Positions 62,007 through 64,000 of a stretch of DNA of 64,000 nucleotides are shown in pieces. This DNA comes from Tolypothrix sp. FACHB-123 (lineage in GTDB: Bacteria; Cyanobacteriota; Cyanobacteriia; Cyanobacteriales; Nostocaceae). The stretch is taken from the NCBI RefSeq assembly GCF_014697075.1, contig NZ_JACJRE010000005.1, positions 186,001 through 250,000 of the forward strand. The letters run 5' to 3'. The notes beneath the pieces are model-generated. The model saw nothing but the letters and a program-made list of their open reading frames with translations. It had not been told where the DNA came from and made no database searches. Position 1 is the first letter of the stretch; each line of letters opens with the position of its first letter. The translations under genes were made by a program, and so were the position numbers.

Positions 62007-62207
62007 TCAGCACTGTTCATTTTCTTCTTCTTTGGACTTTCCACAATAGTGGCAAGAATTCCCAAACAATGGGTCAAAATCGTCACTATCTATTATGCTT
62101 TCACTGTCACTGCACTCTGCAAAACAATCATCACACACAGGTACGGTAGGATAGTTATCACTCGATAAATCAGACGATAAATCTCCTAAAACAACACAAG
62201 TTTTCAT
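62007..62207 (-). CDS. Small acidic Cys-rich protein, possible zinc ribbon
   Basis: A 66-residue protein. VCDDCF (about 24-29) and CHYCGK (about 52-57) are two CxxC knuckles about 25 residues apart, as in zinc ribbons. Between them lies an acidic DSESIIDSDDFDPLFG stretch, and the C-terminus is KSKEEENEQC. No family is recognised. The regular CxxC pair and protein-like middle argue for a real gene; there is no clear Shine-Dalgarno. Confidence 0.55.
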   Translation of the reverse strand: MKTCVVLGDLSSDLSSDNYPTVPVCDDCFAECSDSESIIDSDDFDPLFGNSCHYCGKSKEEENEQC

Positions 62208-62591
62208 TTTTTATATTTTTAATCCTATAGATTGGGTTGCTAATATAATCTCTACTATAAATAACAGGTAATCAACTTATGTACGGTTAGCCGCAATTTT
62301 TTGATCGCAAATTCCGTATCACTTATCCTAATTTAATATCACTCGTCCAATGGGGGATTTTTTATGGCAAAACTATCAGCACAAAAGTTTCTTGCTCATA
62401 ATCTAGTAGGCGGGGTAGTTGACGACAGTCAAGCACGGGCAATGCCTTCTCATGTCGGAGACGCTGCGCGTAGCTTGTTTAAGCGTAGGCGTGCGGCAAC
62501 GTCTACCCTACGGGTTCTCCGAAAGAGTACGATGATCGCACAACGATGACCTTCTTCCCTAGCCCCTAGTCCCTAACCCCTAGCCCCTTTA
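62208..62591. repeat. Intergenic region with a dispersed Nostoc-type repeat and CCCTARY array
   Basis: A 61-codon plus-strand frame begins at 62364 (MAKLSAQKFLAHNLVGGVVD). From about 62452 its sequence is a dispersed repeat (GTCGGAGACGCTGCGCGTAG and the following AAGCGTAGGCGTGCGGC) of a kind I know to be scattered through Nostoc genomes. The frame is therefore either spurious or a small gene interrupted by the repeat. A CCCTAGT/CCCTAAC heptamer array follows at about 62555-62590. Confidence 0.55.
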
Positions 62592-64000
62592 CTAAGGTTG
62601 CAATTTAAAGAAAACGCCACCTTTGAGCAATCCTGTATCGCTACCGTAACTACTAACTGTGAGCGATCGCAATTTTTCAAAGAAGGGCTTACCTAATACT
62701 TCTACTAGTTTTAAAATCGGTAGTTGACGTTCTACAAGATATTTACTTTTTGTCCAGTCAAGATATACATAACCTTGGTTTGGTTGGGGTATCGCTGCAA
62801 TACTATCTTGGAAATTCCGATTTTTAACTAAAGAATTATCTTTAGCGGTGAGAATTTCTGCCATTGTTTCTAAATCGGAAGCAAAAATTTCGTAATTTTC
62901 TACAGTTGTATGTACTCCCTGCACTTTGGTATCTACAGTGTAGGCGGGGCGATTTTTCTCTTGCGGTTTTTTGCTAGCGGCGATTAATTCTGTCCAAGCC
63001 GAGACTTTTTGATTATTAAGATTGAGGGAATTAATATTTAATCCTTTGCTAGATGCGATCGCATCTAACCGCGCAATCCCGTCTGCTACTTCTGGGGTAT
63101 TTTCCACAACAAATACCCAACTTTGCTGGTTTTTCTCGGTTTGGGGTAAGAGTGCGATCGCATATTCTCCTTTTACCCAACTAAAAATATCTTCAACTAA
63201 GTTAATACCCCAGCGATTTTGCAGTTCGCTAAATGGTTGATCTGTTGGGGAATTAGCACTTTTAGCAGAACTATATATAGTCGCTGTTGCTTCTTTCCAA
63301 AGTTTAGCTAAATTTGTTTCGCCCAAATTGCTCAAATTAGCGCCAGCAATTGCTAATCCTGCTGACTGGGGGATATATTGCAATGCTTGTACAGGTTGAG
63401 ATAGTAAAGGCGCTGGCGCGGAATAACTATTTGCTGATGCACTCAAAAAGCTGGTTTCTGCTAGTAAGCCTTGAGAGTTTAAAACTAAAGAAATAATTTC
63501 GCTGTCATAGACTGCTTCTTGCAATTCTAAGCCTTGCCATTTGACTAACTTGGGGAGATTAACAAAGGCTAAAGCTAAGGTTCCTTTGGGTAATTGTTGG
63601 GTAGCTTTTTGATATTGCACCAAGCTGCTTAAATTGAGATCGGGAGCTTGGACATTATTAATCGCATCTTTGAGGACTTTGAGTTCGTTAGCAAATAAAA
63701 TAAAGCGATCGCCTACTGCTGCACCAGCTAAAAAGTCTTGCTTTGGTGGGGGATTATCATACAGTAGCTTCACGCCTTCATATTCTTCTGTACCTAAGTT
63801 TCCCCCAGCTAATACTCGTTTAGAAAATAATAATTCTAAAAACTCGCGGCTTTTTTCTGGTTGTGTAGTTGCTAGCGCCATTAAATAGCCAATCTGCTGT
63901 CCATTTTCGGGATCGCGATCGATATCTAAACTAGTTACAGCTAGGGTAATTTCCTTACCTAACCAAGGTTGAATATCTTCTTGGTAATTTAGATTACTCT
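62592..64000 (-). CDS. DUF3352 domain protein, 5' end outside the window
   Basis: The minus-strand frame is open to the last base of the window, so the start lies beyond it; about 469 residues are visible. IQPWLGKEITLAVTSLDIDR (near the visible start), FLAGAAVGDRFILFANELKV, LSLNLNNQKVSAWTELIA and YVYLDWTKSKYLVERQLPIL fit DUF3352, a family of exported cyanobacterial proteins of unknown function. An internal ATG at 63881 exists, but the family-like sequence continues upstream of it, so it is not the start. Confidence 0.8.
   Translation of the reverse strand, partial: SNLNYQEDIQPWLGKEITLAVTSLDIDRDPENGQQIGYLMALATTQPEKSREFLELLFSKRVLAGGNLGTEEYEGVKLLYDNPPPKQDFLAGAAVGDRFILFANELKVLKDAINNVQAPDLNLSSLVQYQKATQQLPKGTLALAFVNLPKLVKWQGLELQEAVYDSEIISLVLNSQGLLAETSFLSASANSYSAPAPLLSQPVQALQYIPQSAGLAIAGANLSNLGETNLAKLWKEATATIYSSAKSANSPTDQPFSELQNRWGINLVEDIFSWVKGEYAIALLPQTEKNQQSWVFVVENTPEVADGIARLDAIASSKGLNINSLNLNNQKVSAWTELIAASKKPQEKNRPAYTVDTKVQGVHTTVENYEIFASDLETMAEILTAKDNSLVKNRNFQDSIAAIPQPNQGYVYLDWTKSKYLVERQLPILKLVEVLGKPFFEKLRSLTVSSYGSDTGLLKGGVFFKLQP

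Overview
The window reads as a piece of chromosome from a filamentous, probably heterocyst-forming cyanobacterium of the Nostoc/Anabaena/Calothrix type. The grounds are: very frequent HIP1 octamers (GCGATCGC), heptanucleotide tandem repeats between genes, families of short dispersed hairpins, PEP-CTERM proteins, and cyanobacterium-specific genes (rpaB, an nblB-like gene, a CCB-type cytochrome b6 assembly factor, DUF760, DUF1995, the Npun_F5749 flavoprotein family). The order dpsA-carB-group 2 sigma factor matches, from memory, the alr3808-alr3810 order of Anabaena PCC 7120. No rRNA, tRNA, CRISPR array, transposase or prophage was recognised.

Layout. 1-7.4 kb: end of a zinc metalloprotease gene, a DUF1995 gene, an SDR-type NAD(P)-binding protein, a phnD-phnC-phnE importer operon and a [2Fe-2S] thioredoxin-like ferredoxin. 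7.8-16.6 kb: dpsA, carB, a sigD-like sigma factor, DUF760, mutT, a CBS-domain protein and a HEAT-repeat NblB-like protein. 16.9-22 kb: a PEP-CTERM protein, DUF456 plus the CCB-like gene, then rpaB divergent from radA. 22-28.5 kb is accessory: a collapsed Uma2 pseudogene, a large STAND-type NTPase with homogenised TPRs, a 21-bp tandem array, a RelB/RelE-like toxin-antitoxin pair, an intact Uma2 gene and a membrane Clp-fold protease. 28.5-31 kb: a peptidoglycan-binding protein with a Ser/Pro/Thr tail and an unknown membrane protein. 31-38.2 kb: the conserved rimP-nusA-ylxR(rnpM)-infB operon, followed by two cyanobacterial genes.

38.6-48 kb: an SLH/beta-helix surface protein, an RTX-type Ca-binding repeat protein, a TIGR01777 epimerase-like protein, a FHA protein, a copper P1B-ATPase, a 59-residue membrane ORF and a TM2 protein. 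48.7-56.4 kb: a CPBP protease, a second PEP-CTERM protein, a HAD phosphatase, a nagB-like gene and a CHASE4-HAMP histidine kinase. 56.4-61 kb: class II ribonucleotide reductase nrdJ, an Npun_F5749-type flavoprotein and cysE. 61-64 kb: an exported protein, a small Cys-rich protein and part of a DUF3352 gene.

The most unusual locus lies between nrdJ and the flavoprotein gene. The divergent control region of these two genes, with the first codons of each, is present twice as a direct repeat of about 245 bp. The two copies flank about 390 bp that carries a small two-helix membrane protein. That protein now begins with the first 20 residues of NrdJ and lies behind a second copy of the nrdJ upstream region. 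Its membrane part resembles the TRADD-N-associated membrane domain of cyanobacterial conflict systems. Several dispersed repeat families are also catalogued (GGGCATT heptamers, CCCTARY heptamers, GGGCACAAC hairpins, GTAGGGGCGGGTT hairpins).
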